Under the pieces are notes generated by a model that searched no databases, was not told the origin of the DNA, and saw nothing but the letters and a program-made list of their open reading frames with translations. From assembly GCF_004122735.1 (NCBI RefSeq), contig NZ_SDIF01000023.1, positions 1 to 64,000 on the forward strand: a stretch of 64,000 nucleotides of DNA. The letters are read 5' to 3'. The position numbers and the translations under genes are program-made. Position 1 is the first letter of the stretch, and each line of letters starts with the position of its first letter. The DNA is from Streptomyces sioyaensis (lineage in GTDB: Bacteria; Actinomycetota; Actinomycetes; Streptomycetales; Streptomycetaceae). This document shows positions 1 through 8,274 of the stretch, piece after piece.

Positions 1-365
1 GGTCCACGGATATTCGCCCGGCCCACGGGCTCCTGAGCCGCTCCGCCGCAATTCCCCGCACCCTTTCCCCGCCTCATCGAACTGGCCCGGTGGGACGCGG
101 GGTTACACTCACGTGCGGTGCGTTCCGGCGGTCGTACCGCCGTCCGGGCGGGCCGGGGCGGGAGGGGAATTCCGGTGAGCCGGCCGCACATCAGCAGCAC
201 CGCCGGGAAACCGGCCCCCGGGAAACATCCGTGGACTTCCACGCCGCCCAACAGAGCGACGGGGGCGGTACACCGTGTTCTTTTCTGAGTCGATGACGGT
301 GGGTGCGATGGTGGAGACGGTGGAGCGGCTCAGGAGCCCGTGGGCCGGGCGAATATCCGTGGACC
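1..365. repeat. Perfect 44-bp inverted repeat, arms 1-44 and 322-365
   Basis: Bases 1-44 are the exact reverse complement of bases 322-365. Position 45 against 321 is the first mismatch, so the repeat is bounded on the inside. On the outside it may run past the left edge of the window. The right arm lies within the 5' part of the DUF2079 reading frame, and the 277 bases between the arms hold that gene's likely start region. The arrangement fits an invertible segment, a duplicated-inverted fragment, or a palindromic artefact at a contig end. The sequence alone does not decide. Confidence 0.9.
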
Positions 366-1852
366 GGAAACTCTCGGACTTCGGCACCGCGCTCGGAAAA
401 CGTCTGCCCGGCCCACAGGCAATGGGCTGGACCGTGACCGCGGTGTTTTTTGCTGTGTACACCGTGGTGTCGCTGCTGCGGAACGATCGCATGCTCAACG
501 CCGGTTACGACCTGGGGATATTCGAGCAGGCCATCCGCGCCTATGCGCACGGCCAGGCCCCGGTCGTGGAACTCAAGGGCCCGGGCTTCAATCTTCTCGG
601 CGATCACTTCCACCCCATCCTGGTGCTCGTCGCCCCGCTGTACCGGCTCTTCCCCAGCTCGGTCACGCTGCTCGTGGTGCAGGCCGCCCTGATGGCGCTG
701 GCCTGCTACCCCCTCACCCGCTGGGCGCACCGGGCCGTCGGACCGGTCACCGGTCTGGCCGTGGGCTGTGCGCTGGGCGCCTCATGGGGCCTGGTCACGG
801 GAGTTACCAAGGACTTCCATGAGATCTGCTTCGCGGTGCCCCTGCTCGCTTTCAGCGTGACCGCGCTCGGGCACCGGCGTTGGCGGGCGGCGGCAGCCTG
901 GGCGCTGCCACTCCTCTTGGTGAAGGAAGACCTCGGACTCACGCTCGCCGCCATCGGTGGCTATATCGCATGGCAGGGACTGCGCGAACGCCGTACGCAG
1001 GAAACGACGCGGCGGGGCTCCCCGATTCTGCTCGGCCTGGCCGTCGTATGCATCGGAGCAGTGGGAACGGCGGTCGAAATTCTCGTTCTGCTGCCTGCCA
1101 TGAATCCCCGTGGCGGCTTCGACTACTGGCATCAGATGCCGGGAGAGGCCTCGTCGGCCGGTAGTGCCGTCGGTGTCGCGTCTCTCGGGCTGCACCTGTT
1201 CTGGCCGCCCATGAAGTGGCTGCTGCTGTTCATGCTCGCCGCACCCACCGCGTTCTTCGGCCTGCGCTCGCCCCTGACACTGCTGTGCGTGCCCACGCTC
1301 GCCTGGCGGCTGCTGGCCGGCAACGAGCACTACTGGCAGCCGAATTTCCACTACAACGCGATCCTGATGCCCCTCGTGTTCGCCGGTTTCGTGGACGTGC
1401 TGCACCGCCGGACGGATCTGGTGCCGCCTCCCCGCCGCCGCAGGCTCCTCGCCTTCTCCGCCGCTTTCACCGCGGTCACCGCGGCGGTGTACCCGCTCCA
1501 CGACCTGGTGCTCCCCTGGGCATGGCGCACCCCGGCCCATGTCCGTACGGCGGAGCGGCTGCTGGCGCGCATCCCCGACGGGGACACCGTCGCCTCGTCG
1601 AACCGGCTGGCACCGATGCTGACCGGGCGCACCACTGTCAGCCTGGTCTGCTTCGGCACCGGATCCGATCCGGCGGCGCCGACCGCTCTCCCGGCCGATC
1701 CCCCGCGCTGGGTGGTCTCGGACCGTCATGATCCGACCGTCAAGACCCCCTGCCCGGTGGCGCAGACCCAGCGCATGCTGCGTCTCTACCGCGCGCACGG
1801 CTACGTCCAGATGGCGGAGGAGGACGGGATCACCCTGCTGCGCAGGCCGTAG
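275..1852 (+). CDS. DUF2079 family polytopic membrane protein
   Basis: About 525 aa. Many hydrophobic segments of membrane-spanning length are visible, for example around residues 50-66, 120-150, 160-180, 200-235, 255-275 and 315-330. The N-terminal region (FEQAIRAYAHG, LLGDHFHPI) and the internal VTKDFHEICFAVP are typical of the DUF2079 family, whose members resemble polytopic glycosyltransferase-like membrane proteins. No catalytic function is established. The C-terminal 100 or so residues are soluble. The start is uncertain: GTG at 275 gives the longest frame, but ATG at 293 or 308 is also possible because homologues usually begin just before the first membrane segment. The right arm of the edge inverted repeat falls in its first 30 codons. 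Confidence 0.8.
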   Translation: MFFSESMTVGAMVETVERLRSPWAGRISVDRKLSDFGTALGKRLPGPQAMGWTVTAVFFAVYTVVSLLRNDRMLNAGYDLGIFEQAIRAYAHGQAPVVELKGPGFNLLGDHFHPILVLVAPLYRLFPSSVTLLVVQAALMALACYPLTRWAHRAVGPVTGLAVGCALGASWGLVTGVTKDFHEICFAVPLLAFSVTALGHRRWRAAAAWALPLLLVKEDLGLTLAAIGGYIAWQGLRERRTQETTRRGSPILLGLAVVCIGAVGTAVEILVLLPAMNPRGGFDYWHQMPGEASSAGSAVGVASLGLHLFWPPMKWLLLFMLAAPTAFFGLRSPLTLLCVPTLAWRLLAGNEHYWQPNFHYNAILMPLVFAGFVDVLHRRTDLVPPPRRRRLLAFSAAFTAVTAAVYPLHDLVLPWAWRTPAHVRTAERLLARIPDGDTVASSNRLAPMLTGRTTVSLVCFGTGSDPAAPTALPADPPRWVVSDRHDPTVKTPCPVAQTQRMLRLYRAHGYVQMAEEDGITLLRRP

Positions 1853-1919
1853 CGGCCCGGGGCACCCGGCAGGGCCGTGCGGAGCCCCGCTCCGATCCCG
1901 CCGCACCGCGCACTTCCCC

Positions 1920-1979
1920 ATGAAGGACCCCATGAAGGACCCCATGAACGGCGTCATGAACGGCCTCATGAACGGCCTC
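1920..1979 (+). repeat. Five tandem 12-bp units
   Basis: Two copies of ATGAAGGACCCC, one ATGAACGGCGTC and two ATGAACGGCCTC lie end to end between the DUF2079 gene and the MmcQ-like gene. Each unit starts with ATG and is a multiple of three. The array is therefore open as MKDP/MNGL repeats, but I see no convincing gene around it. Confidence 0.9.
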
Positions 1980-2023
1980 ACCAAGAGCTGCCCAGGAATG
2001 GCGCCCCCGCCTAAGGTGGTGGC

Positions 2024-2368
2024 GTGATCGATTCCACTGATGTCCGCCGTATCGCCCTCTCCCTGCCCGAGACGGTGGAGAAAGAGGCCTGGGAAATGCC
2101 CACCTTCCGGGTGGCCGGGAAGATGTTCCTCACCGTCCCCGACGACGAGACATCGGTCGCCGTGCGATGCCCCATTCATGAGCGGCAGGAATTGATCGCG
2201 GCGGAACCGGAAAAGTTCTGGGTGCCGCCCCATGAGGCCGGTTCCCATTGGGTGCGGGTACGGCTGTCCGCACTGGAGGACATGGCCGAACTGCGGGACA
2301 TCCTCGTGGACTCATGGAAGCAAGCGGCGCCGACGCGGCTCTTGGATGCCTTCCCCGAAAATGGCTAG
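2024..2368 (+). CDS. MmcQ/YjbR family protein
   Basis: A 114-aa protein with the MmcQ/YjbR-type fold: an N-terminal segment (DVRRIALSLPETVEKEAWEMPTF), a central strand carrying FRVAGKMFLTVP, and a C-terminal helix (LRDILVDSWKQAAPTRL). Members are often annotated as DNA-binding from the CyaY-like structure, without a defined role. The length is normal for the family. GTG at 2024 is preceded by AAGGTGGT at a suitable distance. The gene looks monocistronic. Confidence 0.85.
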   Translation: MIDSTDVRRIALSLPETVEKEAWEMPTFRVAGKMFLTVPDDETSVAVRCPIHERQELIAAEPEKFWVPPHEAGSHWVRVRLSALEDMAELRDILVDSWKQAAPTRLLDAFPENG

Positions 2369-2400
2369 GCGGCAGCCGGCGACGGATGGCGAGAGGTGCG

Positions 2401-2559
2401 TCAATCGCGACGGCGGAGATCGCTCCAGTCCAGCGCCCGGGACGCCGTCAGCTGCGAATGCTCCGCGGCCGCACGGGCTTCGGCGAGGATATCGCCCTGC
2501 TCCTCGACGAGCTCTTCGTAGATAGGGGTCTGGCTGGAGGGGTGCGTGGAGGTAGTCAT
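2401..2559 (-). CDS. Small conserved Streptomyces-type protein, function unknown
   Basis: A 52-aa acidic protein starting MTTSTHPSSQ and ending LDWSDLRRRD. I choose ATG at 2559 over longer upstream starts because the upstream extension is Arg- and Cys-rich and looks non-coding, whereas from this ATG the composition is that of a normal soluble helical protein. There is no membrane segment or signal peptide. It converges with the MmcQ-like gene, 32 bases away. No function can be given. Confidence 0.55.
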   Translation of the reverse strand: MTTSTHPSSQTPIYEELVEEQGDILAEARAAAEHSQLTASRALDWSDLRRRD

Positions 2560-2990
2560 CTCGGTAATCCCATTCCCTTGTGGTTCTTCGGCTGCGGCTC
2601 GGTAGGTTCTTGCCGCCCTGAGAACAAGGGAGCACCACGGTGAATACGCGGTGCGCAAAGGGAGGTGTGCCCCACATGCGCCGCTCCCCCGTGCGGCGCT
2701 GGACATCGTGTCATGACCGCGGCGAGCACGCAAAGATCAGCTCGGCGCCTGAGACCGATGCTGACGACACGCATCATGCCTGCGTAGAGCCGGTTTGGCG
2801 GCGCCGTGGCGGGTGCGGCCGATGCAGCAAGTGAAGCAGATAACAGCAGCCGGCTGAGCGACCCGCCCCCTCCCCCCTCTTCGAGCTCCGGGAGCGCGCG
2901 GATTGGCGAGAACCATGCCCCATCAGGGCTCCCTCGGTCACGATGAGTCCATGCCGCAAACCGTGAGAAGCATCGGAAGCAACTGGAGGC
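2560..2990. other. Intergenic stretch without a convincing gene
   Basis: About 430 bases lie upstream of the small minus-strand gene and of the plus-strand hypothetical gene. Frames here are short and have no codon bias typical of the neighbours. The region presumably holds the divergent promoters of both genes, but I cannot pick out confident -35/-10 elements. Confidence 0.5.
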
Positions 2991-3071
2991 GATCTCGTGG
3001 GTGAGGTCGATCTCGTGGGTGAGGGGTCTGGTGAAGGGGATTTCGTGGGTGCCGGGGATGTCGTGGGTGAC
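2991..3071 (+). repeat. Four degenerate 15-bp direct repeats at a gene start
   Basis: Copies of GATNTCGTGGGTGNC/G start at 2991, 3009, 3039 and 3057. Each contains a possible GTG start codon, so several in-frame GTG starts with similar upstream sequence exist for the following gene. The last copy overlaps the start I prefer. Confidence 0.8.
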
Positions 3072-3509
3072 ACGCTGTACGTGAGGTTTCAGGGGACCCG
3101 GCGCAGCCCCCGAGGCCACTTCCCCGGAATCTTCGCCCTCGCCAACGGCCTCGCGCGGGACGGCAGGCTGAGCGAGGAGCAGTACCGCTTCTGGCGCGCC
3201 GGGAACGATTGGTACGACGCCCACTACACCAACCCCTCCCATGTCGATCCCACCGTCTACGACCGCGACCTGAACCCCGGGGCGGTGGCATGGTTCAAGA
3301 CCTCCGCCGTGCGGCTCATCGAGCGGGTGGACGGCTACGTGGCACTTCTGGCCGCCCATGACGTGGACTGCGAACGACTGGAGTCCACCGACCCCGGAAA
3401 GATCATTTACGAGGACGACGAACAGGTCGTGGTCGTGCCGTGGCAGGGCGACAGCCCGCACGACACGGTCAGGCAGCCGGACGACCCCGAGGAGACACGC
3501 CCCGCCTGA
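3063..3509 (+). CDS. Conserved hypothetical protein
   Basis: 148 aa from GTG at 3063. The core, with VRFQGTRRSPRGHFPGIFALANGLARDG, RAGNDWYDAHYTNP and later IIYEDDEQVVVVPW, is a conserved Streptomyces protein without known function as far as I recognise. The frame is open back to 2997, but that extension is entirely the Gly/Val/Asp-rich translation of the direct repeats and is unlikely to be native. The GTG at 3063 has GGGGAT just upstream. GTG at 3081 is an alternative. It is soluble, acidic and without a signal peptide. The gene is followed 81 bases later by the deazaflavin-type oxidoreductase gene on the same strand. Confidence 0.65.
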   Translation: MGDTLYVRFQGTRRSPRGHFPGIFALANGLARDGRLSEEQYRFWRAGNDWYDAHYTNPSHVDPTVYDRDLNPGAVAWFKTSAVRLIERVDGYVALLAAHDVDCERLESTDPGKIIYEDDEQVVVVPWQGDSPHDTVRQPDDPEETRPA

Positions 3510-3590
3510 CGGGGGATCATGAACGGGTCCGGCGCGGCCGTGCCCCTCGTCATGGCCACGGTCACGGCAAGGAACGGGAGGCCAGCCACC

Positions 3591-3995
3591 ATGTCGCGCT
3601 ACCAAGAGATCAAGTATCGGGCCGTCACCTCGTTCCAGAGGAAGATCGGCAACCCCGTCCTCTCCAGGCTGCCGCGTCAGACCCTGCTGGAGACGACGGG
3701 GCGCGAGTCCGGACTGCCCCGGCGGACTCCGATCGGTGGCCGCCGCATCGGGCGTGAGTTCTGGTTCGTCTCGGAGTACGGCGACAGGTCGCAGTACGTG
3801 CGGAACATCCGGGCGGATCCGCAGGTCCGGGTCCGGATCAAGGGGCGGTGGTACGCCGGCACTGCGCATCCGGTCCCGCACGACGATGCCCGTGCCCGGC
3901 TCAAGACCTTGCCGCGCCTCAACAGTGCTGCCGTACGTGCGGTCGGTACCCGCCTGCTGACGTTCCGGGTCGACCTCACCGACGGACCGCGCTGA
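3591..3995 (+). CDS. Nitroreductase/deazaflavin (F420)-dependent oxidoreductase family protein
   Basis: 134 aa with the split-barrel pattern of the DDN-like F420H2-dependent reductases. An N-terminal helix (SRYQEIKYRAVTSFQRKIGNP) is followed by LLETTGRESGLPRRTPIGG, EFWFVSEYGDRSQYVRNI and DPQVRVRIKGRWYAGTA. This is the arrangement that binds F420 in the family, which reduces nitro compounds or quinones in actinobacteria. The natural substrate is not evident. ATG at 3591 follows GGAACGGGAGG, a strong ribosome binding site, so the longer upstream frame is rejected. Confidence 0.8.
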   Translation: MSRYQEIKYRAVTSFQRKIGNPVLSRLPRQTLLETTGRESGLPRRTPIGGRRIGREFWFVSEYGDRSQYVRNIRADPQVRVRIKGRWYAGTAHPVPHDDARARLKTLPRLNSAAVRAVGTRLLTFRVDLTDGPR

Positions 3996-4035
3996 TCGCC
4001 CCCGGTCTCGCCACTCCCGTCGTGCTGCCCTCGTA

Positions 4036-4075
4036 CTGCTCTCCTGCCCGGCGAGGCAGCCGTACAGGAGAGCAG
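4036..4075. terminator. Hairpin between convergent genes
   Basis: CTGCTCTCCTG (4036-4046) is the exact reverse complement of CAGGAGAGCAG (4065-4075), with an 18-base loop. It lies between the converging ends of the deazaflavin-type oxidoreductase gene and hemC, so it probably terminates both. There is no U-run, as is usual in Streptomyces. Confidence 0.6.
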
Positions 4076-4110
4076 CCGTGCACGAGAGCAGCCGTGTGTG
4101 ACAGACAGCC

Positions 4111-5046
4111 TCAGTGCGCGATGCCGTCGATCAGCTCGCGGGCGCCCTGACGCAGCAGGGCGACGGCCACGGACGTACCGAGCGTCTCCGGGGTGAGCGG
4201 GCCGGCCCACTCGTGCGCGTTGAGGACCGTCTTTCCGTCCGGGGTGAAGACACAGGCGCGCAGGGACAGTTCGCCGCGGCGGTCGGTCTTGGCGTAGCCG
4301 GCGATCGGGCTGTTGCAGTGGCCCTGCAGGACGTGCAGCAGCATGCGTTCGGCGGTGGTCTCCTGGAACGTCCGGGGGTGGCCGAGACCGCTGACGGCAT
4401 CGATGGTCTCGGTGTCGCCCTCGCGGCACTGGAGGGCCAGGACACCCGCTCCGACGGGCGGACACATCTCGTCCACCGACAGGATCTGGGTGATCACATC
4501 CGTACGGCCGATGCGTTCGAGACCGGAGACGGCCAGCAGCAGTGCGTCTGCCTCCCCGGCCGCGAGCTTTTCCATGCGGCGGTTGGCGTTGCCGCGCATC
4601 GGCACACACTGCAGATGCGGATGGGAGGCCGCGAGCTGGGCGATCCGGCGGACCGACGACGTACCGATCCGGGTGCCGTCGGGCAGCTCGTCAAGGGTGA
4701 GCCCGCCGGGGTGGATCAGCGCGTCACGGACGTCGTCGCGCTCCAGGAAGGCGGCGAACGTCGTACCGGCCGGCAACGGGCGGTCGCCCGGGATGTCCTT
4801 GACGCAGTGCACCGCGAGGTCCGCCGCACCGGCCAGCAGGGCGGCGTCCACCTCCTTGGTGAACGCCCCCTTCCCCTCGACCTGGGAGAGCGCGCCCATC
4901 CAGCGGTCGCCGGTCGTCTTGACCGGGATGACCTCCGTGGCGATGCCGGGGTGCAGCGCGCTGAGTTCGGCGCGGACGCGCTCCACCTGGGCCAGAGCCA
5001 TGGGCGAATCGCGCGAGACGATACGGATCAGTTCAGGGGCGGACAT
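4111..5046 (-). CDS. hemC: Hydroxymethylbilane synthase (porphobilinogen deaminase)
   Basis: 311 aa, the normal length. It condenses four porphobilinogen units to hydroxymethylbilane in tetrapyrrole synthesis in the cytosol. Landmarks: [18 protein letters not shown] at the start, [31 protein letters not shown] with the catalytic Asp region, [20 protein letters not shown], and [13 protein letters not shown], where Cys244 is the expected dipyrromethane-cofactor attachment residue. The gene stands alone rather than beside hemA, hemD and hemB, so it may be a second copy. It is divergent from the next gene across 87 bases that must hold both promoters. Confidence 0.92.
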   Translation of the reverse strand: MSAPELIRIVSRDSPMALAQVERVRAELSALHPGIATEVIPVKTTGDRWMGALSQVEGKGAFTKEVDAALLAGAADLAVHCVKDIPGDRPLPAGTTFAAFLERDDVRDALIHPGGLTLDELPDGTRIGTSSVRRIAQLAASHPHLQCVPMRGNANRRMEKLAAGEADALLLAVSGLERIGRTDVITQILSVDEMCPPVGAGVLALQCREGDTETIDAVSGLGHPRTFQETTAERMLLHVLQGHCNSPIAGYAKTDRRGELSLRACVFTPDGKTVLNAHEWAGPLTPETLGTSVAVALLRQGARELIDGIAH

Positions 5047-5133
5047 GTGCTCACGATAGACCGTCAGAACCGTGCGACGGGCACCAGCAGGCCCGGCTCC
5101 GCCCGTTCTCCAGCCCCGCGGTACGGTCCCACC

Positions 5134-5802
5134 ATGTCCCGAGCAACCGAAGCCCGAGCTCCGCGGCCGTTCGCCGGCCCTGCCGACGCGCTGGAGGGTG
5201 CCGTACAGCTCGCCGTGGCGGCACTGCACGAGGCTCCGCCGACGGCCTGGGACCGCAAGGCCGGTTCGCTGGAGTGGGACTGCTGGGAGACGATCGATCA
5301 CCTCAGCGGCGCCCTCTTCACCTACGCCGTCCAACTGGGCCCCAGGAAACCGCCGTTGGAGGGCAACGTGCCCTTCGTGCGGGAGAGCCGGCGAGCCGGT
5401 GGGCCCGCCGGCGCCGTGCACGCCGACCGTGCGGCGGGGCCCGCCGGGCTGCTGCAGGTGCTGGAGGCGAGCGGGGCGCTGCTGGTGGCCATGGTGCGGA
5501 CGGCGTCGCCGCAGGCGCGGGCGCACCATGTGTTCGGGGTGTCCGACCCCGAGGGCTTCGCCGCGATGGGCACGGTCGAGACCCTGGTGCACACCTACGA
5601 CCTGGCGCGGGGGCTGGGCCTCGCATGGAACCCGCCCGCGGATCTGTGCCTGTGGGTGCTCGCCCGGCTGTTCCCCGACGTCCCGGAGGAGGGCCACGAT
5701 CCCTGGGCGACCCTGCTGTGGGCCACCGGGCGCGGCGCGCTGCCGGGCCACTCCCGCCGCACGGGTTGGCGCTGGGACGCGAGCGTCCGGGCCCGGGGAT
5801 AG
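5134..5802 (+). CDS. Maleylpyruvate isomerase/DinB-like N-terminal domain protein
   Basis: 222 aa. The N-terminal four-helix part ([40 protein letters not shown]) with the [10 protein letters not shown] histidine resembles the mycothiol-dependent maleylpyruvate isomerase/DinB-like metal-binding fold. A second His appears in [19 protein letters not shown], also typical. The metal ligands are plausible, but the substrate is unknown and the protein need not use mycothiol. ATG at 5134 is chosen because upstream codons overlap the hemC promoter region. Confidence 0.7.
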   Translation: MSRATEARAPRPFAGPADALEGAVQLAVAALHEAPPTAWDRKAGSLEWDCWETIDHLSGALFTYAVQLGPRKPPLEGNVPFVRESRRAGGPAGAVHADRAAGPAGLLQVLEASGALLVAMVRTASPQARAHHVFGVSDPEGFAAMGTVETLVHTYDLARGLGLAWNPPADLCLWVLARLFPDVPEEGHDPWATLLWATGRGALPGHSRRTGWRWDASVRARG

Positions 5803-5839
5803 TTCCGGCGCGCCCCGCCCGGGCTTTGGCCATGACGAA

Positions 5840-5869
5840 GCCCAGGCCGACGACGAGGTCGGCCTGGGC
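5840..5869. terminator. Strong bidirectional hairpin
   Basis: GCCCAGGCCGAC (5840-5851) pairs perfectly with GTCGGCCTGGGC (5858-5869) around a six-base loop. It sits between the converging DinB-like gene and the sortase gene and should stop transcription from both sides. Confidence 0.75.
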
Positions 5870-5916
5870 CAGTCGTGAGGTGCCCGGGTGGTCTCCGGAG
5901 TGCGAGGAGAGCCCGC

Positions 5917-6621
5917 TCAGGCACGTCTGTACGAGGCGAGGTGGGCGAACACCACAATGTTGTCGACGTAGTCCTTGACCTTCCTGTCATAGGCGCCGCC
6001 GCAGGTGATCACGCGGAGCTGCGCGGTGGAAGCATCGGCGTAGACCCGGTCGTTGGGGAAGTTCGACTTGGCGAAGGTCTCCACGGAGTCGACCTTGAAG
6101 GTTGCGACGACACCGTCCTCGCGAGTGATGTTGATCGAGGCGCCCTGCTTGAGCGACTCAAGTTGCAGGAACACCGCCGGTCCGGTCTTGGTATCCACGT
6201 GACCGGCGATGATCGCGGATCCGCGCTCACCCGGTGACGCACCGTCCTTGTACCAGCCGACGAGATTTCTGTCATTCCCGGGCGGTGCATTGAGCTGGCC
6301 GGTCGAGCTCAGGGTCAGCGTGGTGAAGGGCGCGTCGACGGCGATGTCCGGGATCGACACCCGCCTCGGCGCGGAACGCGGCAGAGCCAGATCGGGGACC
6401 CGCGGGGAGGTGGCCGTACGGCTTCCCGGCGTGGCGGAGGAGGCCACCGCGGGGCCGGACAGCGGCTTGGGGTCTGCCGAGGTGTCCACGGAGTTGTAGA
6501 CGAGGAGAGAACCCAGCAGGAACGCTCCCGCAGACCACAGCAGGCCGCGGCCGACGGGGCGGGACGCGGAGGCGAGCCGGGGTGGACGGGAATTCGGCTG
6601 GGGTGACTGCGGGGCGGTCAT
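5917..6621 (-). CDS. Class F sortase
   Basis: 234 aa transpeptidase anchored by one N-terminal membrane segment (GRGLLWSAGAFLLGSLLVY, about residues 26-45) with the catalytic domain outside. The sortase triad is visible: His141 in SAIIAGHVDTK, Cys207 in RVITCGG, and a downstream basic segment around RKVKDYVDNIVVF. The short beta-barrel and the lack of a C-terminal membrane segment fit the actinobacterial class F group. Sortases cleave a sorting motif near a substrate's C-terminus and attach it to peptidoglycan or another amine. The upstream gene on the same strand encodes an exported protein with a C-terminal membrane segment and Arg tail, a plausible substrate. A terminator-like hairpin separates the two. 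Confidence 0.88.
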   Translation of the reverse strand: MTAPQSPQPNSRPPRLASASRPVGRGLLWSAGAFLLGSLLVYNSVDTSADPKPLSGPAVASSATPGSRTATSPRVPDLALPRSAPRRVSIPDIAVDAPFTTLTLSSTGQLNAPPGNDRNLVGWYKDGASPGERGSAIIAGHVDTKTGPAVFLQLESLKQGASINITREDGVVATFKVDSVETFAKSNFPNDRVYADASTAQLRVITCGGAYDRKVKDYVDNIVVFAHLASYRRA

Positions 6622-6670
6622 GTGACGGAGCCTTTCATGAACGGGACGGCAGCTAGGGCAGTGCAACGGC

Positions 6671-6717
6671 GGTAAAGAAAGCGCCGCGGCCACCGTCCAC
6701 GAGGAGCGGTGGCCGCG
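6671..6717 (-). terminator. Rho-independent-type terminator after the anchored repeat protein
   Basis: CGCGGCCACCG (6685-6695) and CGGTGGCCGCG (6707-6717) form a perfect 11-bp stem. Read on the minus strand it is followed by CGGCGCTTTCTTTACC, a short T-rich tract. It lies just downstream of the gene at 6752-7606 and upstream of the sortase gene. Confidence 0.7.
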
Positions 6718-6751
6718 ACAGCAGAGCGGCCTCCGTAACGGAGCAGCCGGA

Positions 6752-7606
6752 TCAGGCCGCAGAGGCGCCCGAGGTGTTGCGACGGCGCAGCATGTAGGCG
6801 CCGGCGCCGAGACCACCCAGCATCAGCACGGAGCCGGCAGCCAGACCGCCACCGGTCGCCATGCCGCCACCACCGGTGTGGATGCCACCGTGCGGCCGCT
6901 GACGGTCGCCGTAGCCACCGTCGTGGTCGCCGTAGCCACCACGGCCGTGGTCGCGGTCACGGTCGCCGTAGCCACCGCGGCCGTGGTCACGGTCTCCGCC
7001 ACGACCACGGCCACCGTCACGGCCGCCGTCACGGCCACCGTCGCGGCCGCCGTCACGGCCGCCACGGCCGTGGTCGTCGCCGTAGCCGCTGCCCTGGTCC
7101 CAGTCAGCGACGACTACCTTGGCCATGGCGCCACCACCGGTGTGCACGCCACCGCTGGGCATGTGGTCACGGCAGCGGTCCATGCGGCCGTCGCGACCGC
7201 GGTCGCGGTCACGGTCGCCGCCACGACCACGGCCACCGTCACGGCCGCCGTCACGGCCACCGTCACGGCCACCGTCACGGCCACCATCGCGGCCACGGTC
7301 ACGGTCGCCGCGGCCATCGCGGCCGTCGCGGCCGTCACGGCCACGGTCGCCGCCGCGGCCACGGTCACGGTCGCCGCCGCGGCCGTCACGGCAGTGGTCA
7401 CGGTCGCGGTCGCCCCGACCGCGGTCGCGGTCACGGTCGCCACGGCCGCGGTCGCGGTCGCCGTTCCGGTCGTGGTCGTGGTTGCTGGAGGAAGAACCAC
7501 TGTCCGCGGCAATGTCCTCCGTGATCATGGCGTTCGCAGCAGGGGCAGAGATTGCGAGCACCGCCGTAATGGCGGCTGAAGCGAACAGGGTGCGAGCAGT
7601 GCGCAT
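6752..7606 (-). CDS. Exported Arg/Asp/Gly-repeat protein with C-terminal membrane anchor
   Basis: 284 aa. Signal peptide at residues 1-26 (TLFASAAITAVLAISAPAANA). Then about 200 residues of DRDRGRG and GRDGG repeats with few other residues. Two copies of a GG(V/I)HTGGG(A/G)M motif occur, one in the middle and one near the end. The last 35 residues are a hydrophobic segment (AAGSVLMLGGLGAGAYML) and an RRR tail, the layout of a sortase substrate or membrane-anchored surface protein. ATG at 7606 has AAAGGAAC upstream. The next gene on the strand is a class F sortase, so the GGxHTGGG motif is a candidate sorting signal. That link is inference. The repeats keep other frames open on both strands. 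Confidence 0.75.
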   Translation of the reverse strand: MRTARTLFASAAITAVLAISAPAANAMITEDIAADSGSSSSNHDHDRNGDRDRGRGDRDRDRGRGDRDRDHCRDGRGGDRDRGRGGDRGRDGRDGRDGRGDRDRGRDGGRDGGRDGGRDGGRDGGRGRGGDRDRDRGRDGRMDRCRDHMPSGGVHTGGGAMAKVVVADWDQGSGYGDDHGRGGRDGGRDGGRDGGRDGGRGRGGDRDHGRGGYGDRDRDHGRGGYGDHDGGYGDRQRPHGGIHTGGGGMATGGGLAAGSVLMLGGLGAGAYMLRRRNTSGASAA

Positions 7607-7990
7607 GGGGACATGTTCCTTTCGGCGCAACTGCGAAGGCTGACTCTTTGTCGGCTCATCGGATCGCAGTGGCGACGTGATCACCGTCAGCCGGATTGCG
7701 GCCTCGCACCACCGGAGAACGTCGCATTCGAGGTACCCCCTGGGCTCTTCGGGTGGCGGAAGGCAGCGGATTCACCCGTTGGACGGCGCGCGTCGTCGGC
7801 GTGTCGCGTTACGAGTGGGCTAAAGGGCCTCGACGGCGCCTCGACAGCCCGTCAGAGCGGAGTCATTCGGTACTGAACGGGCGTCGCGAGCGGGGTCGCC
7901 CCTGACTCGCCGACGCCGCCGACAGCCCCGACGGCCCTCCGATGACTCGGAGGCGGCTCGTCAGGAGGCAACGTCAGTTCCGGCGTACGC

Positions 7991-8062
7991 GGTGGGGCCG
8001 TCGTGCGGTGGGCCTGCCGTGCGGTGGGGCTGTCGTGCGGTGGGGGCGTCGTGCGGTGGGGG
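7991..8062. repeat. Tandem repeat, unit about 16-18 bp
   Basis: Four imperfect copies built around CGTCGTGCGGTGGGG or its CTGCCGTGCGGTGGGG variant follow each other directly. There are no spacers, so it is a simple tandem array. Confidence 0.8.
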
Positions 8063-8274
8063 CACCGGCCCAGCCCGCGAGAGACGCACAGTCGACGGAC
8101 GCCCAGCGGGCACAGCAATGACTCGAAGCTCAATTCCGCAGAAGGAAAAGAATGCCTTAACACCCCTCCAGGGCCCGGCCGTTCGGCAGACGGTGGCGAC
8201 CGGATCTCGTCATTCGCCGGGTGCCGCATCCCTCCTCGTCCTCTGCCGCGAGGACGGACACCCCTCTTCTCCCG

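Noticed and set aside
4111..5046. hemC as part of the polyketide cluster
   Set aside because: It is 15 kb away with many unrelated genes between, and the pathway has no tetrapyrrole step.
6878..7579. Ala/Val/Thr-rich plus-strand frame opposite the exported repeat protein
   Set aside because: It is the antisense reading of the GRDGG repeats; it has no ribosome site and no domain, while the minus-strand frame has a signal peptide, good ribosome site and terminator.
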